NCBI GenBank assembly: GCA_001949185.1
Contig: BDGG01000005.1
Span: 1,167,249-1,231,248, forward strand
Source of the DNA: Ramazzottius varieornatus
Taxonomy: Eukaryota; Tardigrada; Eutardigrada; Parachela; Ramazzottiidae
DNA length: 64,000 nucleotides
Direction: 5' to 3'
Shown: positions 48,755 to 62,100 of the stretch, piece after piece
How the letters are laid out: the number at the start of each line of letters is the position of its first letter
How positions within the stretch are numbered: position 1 is the first letter of the stretch
Translations under genes and position numbers: made by a program
Notes under the pieces: model-generated
Database searches by the model: none
What the model was told of the DNA's origin: nothing
What the model saw: the letters and a program-made list of their open reading frames with translations, nothing else

Positions 48755-49717
48755 GCCACGACACCTTCCCACAACTTCACGCAAACGGATGGAAAACTGC
48801 TGACAAGTATGCTGGATGCGGCAGAGTTAGAGGAGCAACTTTTGTCTCGGATTAGGAGGAATTACAAGTGCTTTTCTGCTTTTTGAGGTTTGACTGTGTA
48901 AGTTAGCGGTGTTTACATGTCGAGATGAGACGGTTGTCAAACTCCCCTTTTCGGTATACATTACATTGAGTGTTCCATGTCCGACATCTCACCTGTTTTT
49001 GTGCATTCGCGGTGGGAATGCGTAATGAAGGGCCTAGTGATTGTCAGGATGACGATTCCTACCTGGATACATGAGCCACTGTTGCGCCAGCTGCCCGCCA
49101 CAGACCTATGATCTGATGATCTGACGGGCATAATATGGATCAGGTTGAACGAGTGGACAAACACTGTCCCGCGCTCGTTTCACAAGGTTCCGCTTCAGTT
49201 AATCTCCGAGTGTCAGCTGAACGCACAACATCCCGACTCTGTTCGATGTTCCTACCATACATAATCCAATAAAATTACCATTTTGGAGTTGGATGTAATC
49301 AACAAGACTCCATTTGAAACTCACCGTCAAACAAATCGTCAGATGGAAACCACCAAAATCGATACTATGAGCGCTCTGCATGAATGCAACCATTTTCAAA
49401 CTATTTCTGAGCCCGGGTATTTCGCAACCTCAACACCAAGAACAATTTACAACTGGAGGATACCGCGGAAAATATTCGATTCCGTGCTCCAGTCGGTCAC
49501 CGGAATAGCTGGTTTCAGAAAGCCGTGTGCATAAAGACATGGCTGGAATTCAGAGTGAAACTCAGGTTGCGGTTCTTCTTGTAACTCTTTGAATCTTAAG
49601 CTTTTTCACCAGTTAACCAGACGACCTTCATGTCAAGACTATACAGCAGAAGAGAAACATCTAACAAGACACGAAATTTTCGAAAGATATTTTCAGTCGT
49701 CGATCTCATTATTTTTG
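48755..49717. other. Intergenic, no gene recognised
   Basis: Promoter side of the receptor gene and downstream of TRMT6. Only short unconvincing ORFs. Confidence 0.5.
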
Positions 49718-51578
49718 CTAGTCGAAATTTCGGGCAGTTTCGTTACTTGCACCGTCGGAAAAACTTGAGTCCTTCTCCACCGTGGTTCCGCTCAATAGGT
49801 AACCACCGCTACCCGACATGTTGTTCTCAGGGTGTGTCCTGGATGGGAGGACTTGGTACAATCTGAGCCATGTCTCGTTGAGGCACACCCGGACAGCTCT
49901 TCCAGAACTCCTAACTGCCTGGAAGGTCTCGACTAAAGGTTCTCGAAAAGAGCTATGGACTACAAAGTTTCTCGAAAGACCCAAGAACGGCAGGAGGAAC
50001 AGCAGAATCGTCTTCGGGTGGTGCTTCGAAGCAATCATCAGCCTACAAGATGTTTGGTTCAGCGAAAAACTTCTATCCTTACTTTTGACCCCTACTGTAA
50101 CGGATTGGGAAGCACTCACGAGTCCATAAGGTGGTTTTTTATGAAGCGGGCAGATTCTTGCTGGGCGTCATTCAGCTTTCTCCTCTTCACTGGTGGTTCC
50201 GAAATTTCCAAGGGTTCCACGCCATTCTGCAGTATCTCGACGGTAGGACTGATAACTTCGAGGTTGTCGATGGAAAGGTGGTAGATACTCCGCGTCCATT
50301 CCTCCGGAAAGCCGAACACCTCGTACGCAGGACTACAGGGACAGGCTCAGTGACATACAAGAAATTAAAAAGATATTCCTACCGCTTAACGTCAGTGCGA
50401 CTAATGAGTAGTCACTTACATTATGGGTTGAGGACCAGGATGTACGTGAACGATCTTCCCTCTTCCTCCCATCCTTTCCATGGCCGCGGCCAAGAGTAGT
50501 CCTTGGACACCATCGACTACCATCACGTTAGAGCCGGCGTGAATGTTCGAATTGGAAAGCATAATAGCCAATGTATCCAGCCTCAGGTAACTGCGAAACA
50601 TCAACACTGGTTTCTCACAGAAAAACCCAAAGCAATCTCCGTACGAACTGAACCTTACTTGATTCTTTGAGGTTTTCCGCATCCGTAAACCTCGCAGACG
50701 AGACGAAGCGTAGGACGGAGAATCCTGAACCGGAAGACATGCCTATAGTGGATGAAAGCGTTAGCGTGAAGGAACCAGCCGGTTAGTAAATACGGGGCAC
50801 ATAGTCTGCTTGTGGGTCTTACTTGTCTTTCTTCTTCTGAATATACTTTTCTTTGGCATATTCTTGTCGAGTTTCGAAAGTAAGACTGTTTTGTACCAGG
50901 CTATCGATAATTTCTTTGCCTTTGACTCCTTGGGCTTTCATGGCGGTGATCTCGCCGGTGGTCAGAGACTGGGCCGTGCTGTTGTCCACAAGGTTGCGAT
51001 TGTCTCCACCGGTCTCACCATCTTCCACATCTAAAAACAGCAAAGCTTCGTTAAAAGAAATATTCGAGTCGCTCTTGCGATATCAAAACGACCCCGGCTT
51101 ATGTTTAACCAAGAGGGTTCAACTAAGTGAGGCAAATTGAGATCGCCGTTTGAGACCTTGCTCGAAATGCCGTGCAAGTACCCCACATCTCGGCGCAGCA
51201 CGTCATTCGCTTAAACTCAAATTACACGCGTGCACTTGATGACGTCATGTGCGTACTTTATAACTCGTACTGCTTTACCGGCGGTAAAATCGTCGTCTTC
51301 CAATTCCCCTTCCTCAACGCGTTCGAATTTTCCCGCGTGTTTATTCCACTCCACCAGGGTGCCATAAGCTAAGCCAACAATGTCATCAGTTTTCGTTTTC
51401 AGCTTGCTAATCACAAGCGATCTGAAAAACGGAATATCAGCCCTTCATGGTTCATCCAACAGGCCATTCGCTCTTACTTTCCGTGTCCGACGATGCCATC
51501 TTTGCTCCAGTCTTTCCTCTGGAAGATAACGCGATCGCTATCCTTAATGATGTTTGCGTCAAAGGTATCAGCATCCAT
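49718..51578 (-). CDS. TRMT6: tRNA m1A58 methyltransferase non-catalytic subunit
   Basis: TRMT6 (yeast Trm6/Gcd10) pairs with TRMT61A to methylate A58 of tRNAs in the nucleus. Seven exons, 51578-51478, 51421-51279, 51030-50823, 50742-50659, 50590-50420, 50332-50120 and 50042-49718, join in phase to 414 residues (human 497). Family hallmarks are DNRNLVDNSTAQSLT, the GKEIIDSLVQNSLTF repeat, KYIQKKK, AAAMERMGGRGKIV, LMIASKHHPKTILLFLLPF and the C-terminal NETWLRLYQVLPSRTHP, then MSGSGGYLLSG. As expected for this subunit, no intact SAM-binding G-loop is seen. The shorter length comes from a reduced acidic linker in the middle. ATG 51578 (MDADTFDANIIKDSDRVIF) matches the human start region. Confidence 0.93.
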
Positions 51579-51701
51579 GTTCGAACTAGTTGATGCAGAT
51601 GTCCGGAAAATGTGGCGGAGAAAACTCGAAAGTTGGAAAATGGAAATTGGAGTCTTGGAGAATTCAAGTTTGGAATGACTGTGGTGTCAATTGATTGCTG
51701 A

Positions 51702-51962
51702 TTGAATATTTTATTGTGGTTGCATCATAAACCTGCGTACTACCCACAGAGGACGCCACCACCCACCGTTTGCACGAAACGAAGAGCCATCGCAGCGTCA
51801 CCGAAAGGGCCATATAACAGACTTCCCTTAGTACCTCTGTCAAGTCGTAATTGTGCTGATGATTTAGCTAACATAGACGACAGTTGGTTTTACGATAAAT
51901 ACTCGGAGACCCTGCGCGGGTATCCCGCCTTATCTGGCGGCGGACTGGGCGTTATCTTCTAA
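51702..51962 (+). CDS. Possible terminal exon of an unknown gene
   Basis: A plausible acceptor (ACCCACAG) at about 51747 opens RTPPPTVCTKRRAIAASPKG, then LANIDDSWFYDKYSETLRGY and a Gly-rich end before a stop at 51962. The composition is protein-like, but no upstream exon was found and I recognise no family. It may be chance. Confidence 0.25.
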   Translation: MNILLWLHHKPAYYPQRTPPPTVCTKRRAIAASPKGPYNRLPLVPLSSRNCADDLANIDDSWFYDKYSETLRGYPALSGGGLGVIF

Positions 51963-52165
51963 CAAAATTTTATGACTGTCGCACGTGGCGATGCTTTGAA
52001 GTACCGTACGGAGCTCAGTACTGACTGACCAATAAAGTTTTGACATCTTATCACTCTGTGATTTGTAGTCTTGGTTTGCTTCTTACGAAATCAGACTTCA
52101 AGAAGATATTGTGTCTGGTACGTCGTTTTCCTGCAGTTACTGAAGATTAGCTCTTAGGTGTGACG

Positions 52166-52327
52166 ATGGTCAGCCTACCCAACCGTTATGGTGACGAAGA
52201 CCCTCGGACACCCTCCAGAAGCGTCAACACCATAATCGAGCATTTTAGTAGTGCGGGAATATCCAGTAATAACTGGAATGCAGGACTACCGACAGACCCC
52301 GAAAACCCTGAGACCCAAGGCGGATAA
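52166..52327 (+). CDS. Small coding-like ORF, 53 aa
   Basis: Starts MVSLPNRYGDEDPRTPSRSV and ends PTDPENPETQGG; hydrophilic with normal codon usage. Just downstream other frames also look coding (AKLIFQGKSDVDLTIVPIHV at about 52429-52489; ELNFEDLRTLPESADPRFHS at about 52357-52417), so this may be part of a decayed or mis-assembled gene. Unrecognised. Confidence 0.25.
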   Translation: MVSLPNRYGDEDPRTPSRSVNTIIEHFSSAGISSNNWNAGLPTDPENPETQGG

Positions 52328-52599
52328 CTGCCCACATATTCTGTGCGGGATCACGCGAGTTGAATTTCGAAGACCTACGGACTCTCCCGGAATCTGCTGA
52401 TCCCCGTTTTCATTCGAGGTCCAGTTTGCCAAACTCATTTTCCAAGGTAAGTCTGATGTTGATCTCACGATTGTCCCGATACATGTCCCTGGGGGACTTC
52501 CGCTTCGTTTGATCACCAACGTGATGATGCCGGCTTCGAAGTGCTTGCACATGGTAGTGCGGCTCCCGCTTTGACCACAGTACCTACTAAACCACCGAG

Positions 52600-53843
52600 G
52601 TTCAAGAGCTAATAATGCTACGATCGGAGGCGTGTAGCTTTGATGCTTGCTAATTAGGCCTCTTCACCTGCCTTCCAGTTCATACTGCATCTCATTCAGC
52701 CGGTGAGACTACATTTCTGAAATAATTTGCGCCATTTGGCTATTCAGCGGACTGAGTGGACAGCATCCGCCTCCGGTGTCGCCCTCACCCCACGAGCTTT
52801 ATGGTTGGGTCTGGCAACCACTTCCGCAGCTTATCACCACCCATGGCGCTAACCGTGCTACGAGAAATATCTGACCGCACTTTTGCCCGATCCGGAATTC
52901 TTAGATGGGAGTATCATACAATGGCGCTTGCATAAACCTTCGAAGCGATTTCGAGTTGCATCACGTCCTTGAAGCTCTCCTGGGCAGCTGATTACACTTC
53001 CTAAATGAGGGTGTTATTCGAGTGAGCGCGCGAACACGTTGAGTCGCAGAAGATGCTCTTGATTGACGTGCCGCATAATAAAGCCTTTACAATATCAAGT
53101 GGCCACCATGAAGTTATAAGGCACAAAACGCTTTATTGAAACATCTGATTGTAAATACAAACCGCGAAGAAAAATGATATAAAATCTAGCCGTGGCCAAT
53201 AACTACCCTGAGATGAGTTTGAAGCTTAACGTTACCGCAGAAGGATGTTCGCCGCAAAGTCGGTAAATATCGACGGCGGTCAGACCGAGCAAATTTATGG
53301 TCGTGACAACTTGTGAGAACACATTTGGTGGTCCTTGGAGCCACAGATTAGTGCTTCAACAGATGGATCTATTAAATAATCAAACATATTAGTACCGGAT
53401 GTGGTGCTGCCGAAATATTATACTGTAAGATGGTCTACATAGATTAGCTATTACAATAAATTAATATTACTCTACGGTACGTGAACTTGGCGGTTTATTC
53501 CTACGGCATTTCGTACCAGAAGGCATTTAGCGGTCTAATTAATTATGGAATCATCGTCCATCAAAATGACATAGCTGCCGAATTTGCCGTTGTGATATGA
53601 CAGGCGGTCGTTTTTTACAAATGTGGCGTTAACCTGAAAACACGCCACTGGATTACCGGTGTATAAATTAATCCAAAGGCTTCTCTGTGTTTAACTATCA
53701 GATTTGACGGGTTCACCATCGAGGATTAGTACTGTAAATATGTCAAATTGTACACACTTATTCTACGAGTCGACCCACCATTTAATAACAATAACAATCA
53801 TACAAAGATATCAAAGCTCATTATTGTTTCCGATGTGGAATAT
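52600..53843. other. Gene-poor, AT-rich stretch
   Basis: No supported ORF on either strand and no RNA gene or repeat copy seen. Confidence 0.6.
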
Positions 53844-53980
53844 TGGAGAGCTCGGCAGGCAAATTCGAGAAGATCGATTAACCCAAGGGGGTTAAGTGGC
53901 GCACGCTCGCCGTGGATAACACAGAAAACGTGCGCCACTTGGAAGAGTGATCCTGTCGAGTTTGTTCGCCGAGCTCCGAG
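53844..53980. repeat. Foldback element copy 12, complete ends
   Basis: Begins GGAGAGCTCGGCAGGCAAA, stem TTAAGTGGCGCACG / CGTGCGCCACTTGG, ends TTTGTTCGCCGAGCTCC. The only clearly intergenic copy in the window. Confidence 0.85.
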
Positions 53981-54146
53981 TTACGATGGTGTTTAGATTT
54001 GTTTCATTGTTCGACGGAAGGATTCCGTTATTTATGTCTGCAAAGCATTGCTCGTGTCAGCATACTATTACAGGGATTTGAGAATAGTATTTAGCTCAGG
54101 CTTGGCATTTCTGTAGGATGTCTACTTAGCGCGGTTCTTGTGAGGA

Positions 54147-55103
54147 ATGTCAAAAATGATTAGTGACTACCCCAACCTTGTGCGGAGACGCTGTTCTTGT
54201 GGTCTTCGTCATCGCGGACTTTGTAGTCTCGCCTTATGTTTACTCATTGTTGTTTCCGCAACGCCTCGTTTGGTGTCAGCACATCTTTGGTCCTTCGTCG
54301 ATGTTGTACAAGCAGTCGGTAAAGTAAATGCTCGTCTGTAGAAAGTGAACATCTTTGAGCCGCGAACACACTTTGCAAAATCATTGTTATCCATTTCTTA
54401 CCGCTTGTCAGTCCAAGAGGTACTCTTCGTGCCCGCGCACACCGGAAGCTTCTGTTTTGATGCATGCAATATACTAACTTAGTTCATGTCTATCTATTGT
54501 CCTGATGATCCGCAGCAAGGAGCCGACCTGAACAAAGGGTTCGTAACTGTGTGTTGCGCATCGCGACAGTTCCTACAGAGAGCAACCACGTGTTGTTTGC
54601 TGGTATTTGGGATTTACTGTGATGATATTTCGCAATTACTTCTGGATCCGTGTTCGGTTTGGAACTGTTGTATGTTGTTGGTGCGCTCGGAGGCGCGACT
54701 TCCTCGTGGGTACGTCTCGAGTGTTCTGTCAGCATTTTCGTGGCTTGATGTACTGTACTGCACACGGGTTACGGGACGTAGGTCTGTAAACCCGAAAACA
54801 AATAACACTAAACATAAATAAATCTGTTAGATGAGGAATAAGAGCAAAGTGGTGATGCGCTCACAGTGAGCGGGGGACATGTGTCCGACCAGGAAGTACG
54901 CGCTGGGCGTGGCACCTCAGTACGTGATCCGAGCGATTCCAGGCGATGGCGAGAACTGCATGGAGTATCCGTGCCAACTCTCTTTCTGGAGTCCACCAAA
55001 TTATCCATCTACTGGTCAAGTGCAGACCAAAGAGGAATCGGAATCAATTATCGATCTTCCGATCCTGGAGTTCATTTACCAGTTTTCCATTGCTTCCGAT
55101 TAA
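54147..55103 (+). CDS. Candidate two-exon secreted protein
   Basis: Exon 1 from ATG 54147 encodes a charged lead and a hydrophobic signal-like core (CSLALCLLIVVSATPRLVSA), then HLWSFVDVVQAVG before a GTAAAG donor near 54320. A later stretch, about 54875-55103, reads DMCPTRKYALGVAPQYVIRA, IPGDGENCMEYPCQLSFW and a tail ending QFSIASD. Joining them needs a weak acceptor (CAGTGAG), so linkage is uncertain; the 3' part could start at its own ATG (54879). The overlapping 108-codon frame (54866-55192) is probably a shadow. Confidence 0.3.
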
Positions 55104-56152
55104 GTTGGAATTATCTATCAGTGTTGATGTCTCCATTTTCTGGAAAGACGGCACGCAAACTCGTTACTCAGCGGGAGATCAATAGATTTTAGCAGGGAAT
55201 TAGTAAGCCTGGTATCAAATGACTCACATCTGCTCTTTTGGACCTCTGGTCTTTTCCCAGTGATTCAAAAGAGATGGTCAGAAAGGGAATCATCAAGGCC
55301 GGTTGGTGCAGACGATCAGAGCAACTCGATCTCAGAGATGCTCGGTCTGCGATCGCTTCCGGATGTTAGCTTTTCCGAACGACGGTCGTGGTTATTATTC
55401 TTTCGCTCTCTGCTGAAACTTCTGAGATATTTTTGGTGCTGTTGACTATATTTCAGCGAGATTTCGAGGCGATTACGGTAATGGCGATCCACCTTTTCTG
55501 AGAAACTTGATAAGATTCCTTCGTGGTTATCTCTGTCCATCGCGCTATCGTGAGCCTACAGGGATGTCACGGCGTCATGCTCTGACAGCTTTTATGTAAA
55601 TCTGTCAGCCGCTATCCACACTCGTTGCTGGCATCAAAACCGGCTACAATAGCAGAATGCAGCGAAATGTTTGTTTATTTTGGGCGGTACAGGAAAAACG
55701 ATTCGTTTCGCTGGTTATTTTGTTTCGATCTCCACATCCGGAAATTTCAACCGGACGGCGGATGCCGATTACCTTATCTGGCGGAACAGAAGTACCCTGT
55801 ACCAATAACTACGTCACACCAGTTAGCGTATGGCGTATGGTTTGTTAAGCCTCTAGTGGGCTGGCTTTTGACGTCATGCGCTAACTATATATACGGATTC
55901 TGGAAACGTGGCGGATTGAGTTTCACCCTTTGTACCTACGTCATTTACCAGTACAGTAGCTGCCTACTGGTCGTGCTTGATTGCTGGCATTTTCGATTGC
56001 GACCTGTCCTTCATTCCAACCACATTCCGCGGCTAATTATGCTTTCTCAGCGTTCTCCTTGCTTGCAGGTCATACCTCTGCTTGTGCAACACTTGCGACT
56101 GCTGAGGATCTAGTGGATCACCCATCATCTTGCTTCGACAACAACCGGTAGG
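55104..56152. other. Upstream region of beta-heavy spectrin
   Basis: Probably promoter and 5' UTR of the spectrin gene. An open frame of 162 codons (55625-56113) ends 39 bp before the spectrin ATG. Its composition is aromatic-rich and not convincing as a protein. Confidence 0.45.
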
Positions 56153-59100
56153 ATGGCCAGCACCAGTTCCAACGGCCACCGTGCAAGCGCCGGCGTAGGT
56201 GACGATATCATGTTTGAGGCTGGACGCATCAACGTTCTCAAGGAAGAACGGCAGTATATCCAGAAAAAGACGTTTACAAAATGGGTTAATTCGTATCTGA
56301 ACAAGGTAAGTGGAGAACTGAACTCAAAACTATTTTTTACTCAGGGATATTTGGGGCGGAAAGGGGTTAATCTTGTTCGAGTTGATTGAAGAGTAATCAT
56401 TGATTTTGTGCTGCAGGTGAACATGCATGTGAACGACTTGTTTGTGGACTTGGGAGACGGCAAGGCTTTGCTCAAGCTGCTGGAGATCATTTCCGGAGAG
56501 AAGATTGGCAAGCCCAGCAATGGAAAAATGCGCGTCCATAAAGTCGAGAATTTGAACAAGTCGTTGGCGTTTCTACACACGAAGGTAAACCAATAAACTT
56601 TGTATCAACTTTATCGGCAGTTATTTACATCCCCACCGTCCAGGACGTGTTGACTCTGCAAACTTTACGATGTTTACCCAGTCAAATTATTTACTTTGTT
56701 CTGTAATTTTGCTTATCCTAGTGGCCGTTGATTCTATGCTTATTGAATCGCTGGCCAAAGAAAACATACCCATGTCAAAGTGGATAATTGTTTTTGAGCG
56801 CGAGTCTGAAGAGATCCGTCATTCACGTAGGCGGCGCACTCGAAACTCCCACGCGCTCTCTAGCATTGTGTAGGCGTGGGACCTACCTCGTTCCTACCAC
56901 ACACAACGCTATAGGCTAACGAGATTGCGCCGCTCAAGCGTGCTATGAGTAAACTGCTGCAGGCTTTCAGCGTTTCTAGACTTCTTAGCATAGTTTCCAC
57001 CAACTGATAGTACTCTGTAGTACAGAGACCCAGTGTGTTTCTGCAAGAGTGTCAAATGGGTTCGTTAGACACAATACGAGTTTGTTGAGGAATGGCTGAG
57101 TGGGTTCGCTGAGTGTTCAAGCATAACGACCGCTACTTTTTTCGTTGATGTGCTTTTTTCCTTCTGTCTGCAGGCAGAGGCGTATCTTGCAGTAATCGTA
57201 ACGGTGCTTTACCCCTTCATTAAAATGCATCATATCTGTTTTATTTTGTTTGTAGGTTCGCCTGGAAAGTATTGGGGCGGAAGACATTGTCGATGGCAAT
57301 CCGACACTCATTCTTGGTCTCATTTGGACAATCATCCTCCGTTTCCTGGTCGACATCAAGATTCCAGCGGAGGTATGTGGTCTTTCCGGTCTTTCTCGCT
57401 TCTCCATCGAACGAGTGGATGACTGGTGCGGTGATTATAGGATGAGCCAGAAGCACCGCAACGATCAGGCAAAGAAGCTCTGCTGTTGTGGACCCAACAG
57501 AAGACTCGCGGGTACCAAGGCGTCAAAGTCGACAACTTCACCAGCAGCTGGAAGAACGGGCTGGCTTTCAACGCCCTCATTCACGCTCACTACCCAGACC
57601 TGGTCGATTTCGAGAGCCTCAGAGCCGATCAGCCTCTGGACAACTTGAAAAACGCCTTTGACGTCGCTGAAAGACATCTTGGCTTGAGTCGTTTACTCGA
57701 CCCCGAAGGTAAAGCAGGCTAGTTCTTGGACGATAGGTTCCTATTCTGAGTTCACCAAACTAGGAAAAAAGTCTGACTTGCGGTGTTCTTACCAGACATT
57801 CTGGAGCGACCCGATGAGAAGTCTGTGATCACTTACGTTTCGACGTATTATCACAAGTTCGCCGGTCTGAAGACTGGTCAGATTGCTCAGAAACGTATCA
57901 ACAAGGTAGGAAAACAAAAGCGACATTCTTGCGAAACATTCTTTTAAAATAAATTTTGTGGCTTCGGGTATTTAGATTATTGGAAGTTTGGTCGATATCG
58001 ATCGACTGAAGACAACTTACGAGAAGTTGTGCTCCGACCTGATCAAATGGCTGATTCGCAAGACGGGCGAGCTGAAAGACCGCTCGTTCCCTAATCGAAA
58101 AGATGGTCTGCAGAAGGAGTTCGCCAGGTTTAAAGAGTATCGTTCCAAGGAGAAGCCACCCCGAATGATGGAACGCGGCAACATCGAAGTGGCGTTCTTC
58201 GAGATCCAGACCAAATCCAAGGACCTCGGTCAGAAGGCTTACGTCCCTCCCGAAGGTTACACCATTCAGTTGGTGGACCAACACTGGAAGCAACTGGAAG
58301 TGGCGGAACATCAACGTGAAATGGCACTGAGGGAGGCTATGGTGCGGCTGGAAAGACTCGAACGCCTTGCTGACAAATTCAAGAAAAAGGTCAGGGAAAA
58401 CCTGCCTAACCCTTCTTTGGTTTTTGGATCTCTAAAGCTCAGTTTGGTGTGTATTTTTGCAGGCTGAACTGAGAAGTGCCTGGTTGAAAGAGATGACGAC
58501 CCTCCTGACAAACCAGAAAGTCGGAAAAACTATCCCTCAGATCGACGCGACTTTGAAGAAGTTCGAAGCCATCAAAGCTGATATTCAACCAAGAGTAAGA
58601 CAAAGTTCTGGTGTTGTGCTTTCATGCGAGGCACTTTCTGGTGGCGTGAAGTGTTTTTTTTATGTGTGACAGGAGGAAAGGTTCGCTGAGTTGATGGCGA
58701 TGTCAGATGAGCTGTCCAAGGAAGACTACTACGACAAGGAAGCCATCGAGCGCCGAGCAGACGACATTCTGGTCAAGTGGAATGCCTTGTTGGAACTTCT
58801 GCAAAAGCGACGACTCGTGCTGGAGAAGCTGGGAAGTCTGGTTGACATGATCCGGGATGCCGACTCGCTGTATGCTGACCTAAAGCATCTCGAGGTAATT
58901 TCGACGTCTTTTCTGGTTCTTCAAATGAGAATTTTCTAACATGCTGTTTTTCGGTTCGAAGGCGCAACTGAGATCGACTGACAACGGACAGAACCTTGAG
59001 ACTGTCCAGGCTCTTCTGCAGAAGCACACTCTGATCGAAGCGGAACTGCAGAAGATGGGGAATCTCCTGAATGATTTGAACACCAAAGCGCCTCGTGTGA

Positions 59101-62100
59101 TGAAGGAAGCTGGTGATGAAGGCGAGCTGCTGACACACTCTTTGACTCGCGTCAATGATCAGTACAAAATGTAGGCCTTTAGTGTGTGAAATCCTAGAAC
59201 TTTAGGAGCTCTAGTTCAATATGTTTAATGCGTCGATCATGTTATGCTTTCAGTGTCCAAGGACTGGCTCAGAACCGCGCCAAGAAACTGAGCGAGGTCT
59301 TGGTCTACTACCAGTTCGAAGTCGATGCCGAAGAGGAAGACTCATGGGCGATGGAGAAACTGCGAGCTTTGGAAAGCCTCCCCATCCCCCGAGATGCCCG
59401 ACAGGCGGAAATGTACCAACAAAAGGCCAAGGTAAGCTTGTTTCAAAAGAACATCGAAGATATGTAATGGTTCATTGAAGGAGTTTCCAGTTCACGGCTT
59501 GACAAACTAGCACGACAAGATTGCCTGCCGAAGTTGCGTATGATTTCAGTGTTTTCGGCTTAAAGCGTGCGCCAGTTGGAGAAACTATCTGGCCGAGTTT
59601 TTTTGCCGACGTAAGACAAGTTTACTAAACCGTTGCATAACTTTGTGTCCTTCAAGGTGATGGAAACCGAACTGAGCGCTCGATATCCGAAAGTCCAATC
59701 GCTGCAAGCCACGGGTGAAAGTCTGGTGTCGAAAGGCCATCCGTTTAGAAACCGAATTCAGAATCGTCTGGCCTCATTGACTGAACATTGGACTAATCTT
59801 CGGTCGCTGCTGAAAGACTTCCTACAGAGCATGGACGCCGGCCTCGAGTACTTCCACTACCACTCAGACGCTAACGAAATTGAGTCGTGGCTGAAGGAAG
59901 CCTTAACTATCCTGACAAGCCTGGACTCTGCATCTGATGTTGACGATGTCGAACCACTGATTAAGCGCCATCACAACTTGGAAGAAGAAATCAGCGCCTT
60001 TGAACCGGATGTCAAGAGACTGGGCGAACAGTCGCAGAACTTGCAGCGCTATGGGGCGATCTTCAAAAAGATCAGTGAAGCGGCAAGAACCATCGTCAGT
60101 CCGGATAGGGAAATAGCCCGGAGTGTCTCGACCACTGAATCAACTGAAGAACAAAAAATTCCACAGGTATAAAAAATAACACAGAAAGAAACATGATACA
60201 GGAGAAAGAAAGAAACAATTGAACAAAACTCAAGAACAAAATCAACTGCAGACAATAATTTTGAGAAAGACCAGAGTACAATTTCAGACACAACGAACAA
60301 CTCCCAAATACGAAAACGTAATGATTTACTAACAATTTTCTTTCGTTGATGGGACGGATCTCTCGGTGCAGACCTGCAGAGCGAAAATTTTCTGTTTTAG
60401 TGTAAAATAAGATTCAGCTCGTTTTTGAAATTTTAGAACAAGAATGGCTTCTCACGAGAGTTTCGTTCGTAGGTTGCAGTCATGTATCCTTTCAGCGTTG
60501 GGGAGCTGAAAGACGTGAAGAAAGGTGAAGTGATGACGCTGGTGGACAAGCCGGAAGACGAGTGGTGGTTTGTCCGAAGAGATGATGGTGTCGTGGGCGC
60601 TGCTCCTGCGAACCACCTGAAAGAGATCGACCCGAGAATCGTCCGGAAGACGGTGACGGTGGTCCAGCAGACCAAGAGTGGAACCTCGGTGCAGAGAACC
60701 GCGTCGATGCATTTCCCCAAAGAAGTTCCTGTCCAATTGGATCCCAGACACGTCTCCGAAAGGTATAATACCATCTCGAAATCGTTTGTCCAGCTCAAGA
60801 ACGAAGCTGCTGAACGACGCAAGCTGTTGGGTGAAGCTGCTGGCGTGCGTGAGTTCCTCCGGGTAAGTGTTGCTGGACAGGAAATCAATAATAATTTTAC
60901 TCAAAAAAGTACTTTGTTTGAAAACCGAATAAATTTTGGAGAATTAAATGCTTCCGGAGTAACTCCAGCGTGAATGTTTTGTCAGTTTCGGGAATATGTT
61001 GAAAATCTTAGAAAATCAAAAATGATTTTTGAATACACTGGGAGCTCGGCAAATTCCTTTCCTAAGTGACGCACAATTCCAGCGTTGTTTGCTGGAAGTG
61101 TGCGCTACTTGGAAAAACGATTTTGTCGAGCTAGTTTGCCTACGGAAATTGTGTCAACGGGTGTTGATTGCACTGATTTCCAGGAATGTGATGAGTTGAA
61201 GCACTGGATATCCGAGCAGACCTTCTCGGTGCTGGCTGACAACTCTGAAGAGCCGGCTTCGCATCAGCAGAAGCGTTTCGACGACAAATTCCGGCCAGAA
61301 TTTAGCACTCGGAAGAAGCAATTCGCCGAGTTGCAGAAGACTGGCGCGGACTTGATAGCTCGCAAGCATCGTAGCTCGCGAGATGCCAAGAACGCTTTGG
61401 ATGAACTGAAGGGTCTCTGGCACCATCTGGAAGAGCTCCGTCAAGCCAAAGAGAAGGACCTCGAGTATCGAAATGGCATGGAACAGTATACGGAGACTGT
61501 CAAGAACGCCACTGAATACATCACAACCAAGACTGTTACACTCAGAATCGAAGTGCCGGTTAAGGGTGACATTGCCGCCATGAGAAACCTCCACAAGAAG
61601 ATTGCTAATTCGGAAAGAGAATTGGTGCCGATTCAACAAGTCATCGAGACGGTGAGAAGCAGAGGCGAACCGCTGAAGACTAAGTACCCGCAAGAAGAAC
61701 CATTCATCACGGCGAAGGAGAAAGAACTTCAGTCACAAGCAAAGAAGCTACAGGTATGAACTGTCCTTGTTTCTGAAATGCTCGGATTCCATTAGAAAAC
61801 GATGGAGAATCATGGAAGAGCAGTAGGCAGAAGCGATATAACGCACTTGCATACAAATACGCAGGGCTCGATGCAAAGCATAGTGTATGTGGGTGGTTGA
61901 AAGACATGGCCGTCCTGCTTGTTGGTTCTCTTCGATTAAAGGGAATACGGTTCTGCACCCCTTTTTACTTTGGTTTTGCTTCCTGATTGACGTTGACTCT
62001 GTTTTCCAGGAATATTTGGCGGCGAAGAGAAGCGAGCTGGAAGGTGACGTCTCGCAGTCGCTCTTCGAGAGCGCTGTCGACGACCTGATGGACTGGTGTG

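Noticed and set aside
55625-56113. 162-codon ORF before spectrin
   Set aside because: Aromatic-rich composition without domains; it lies where the spectrin 5' UTR or promoter is expected.
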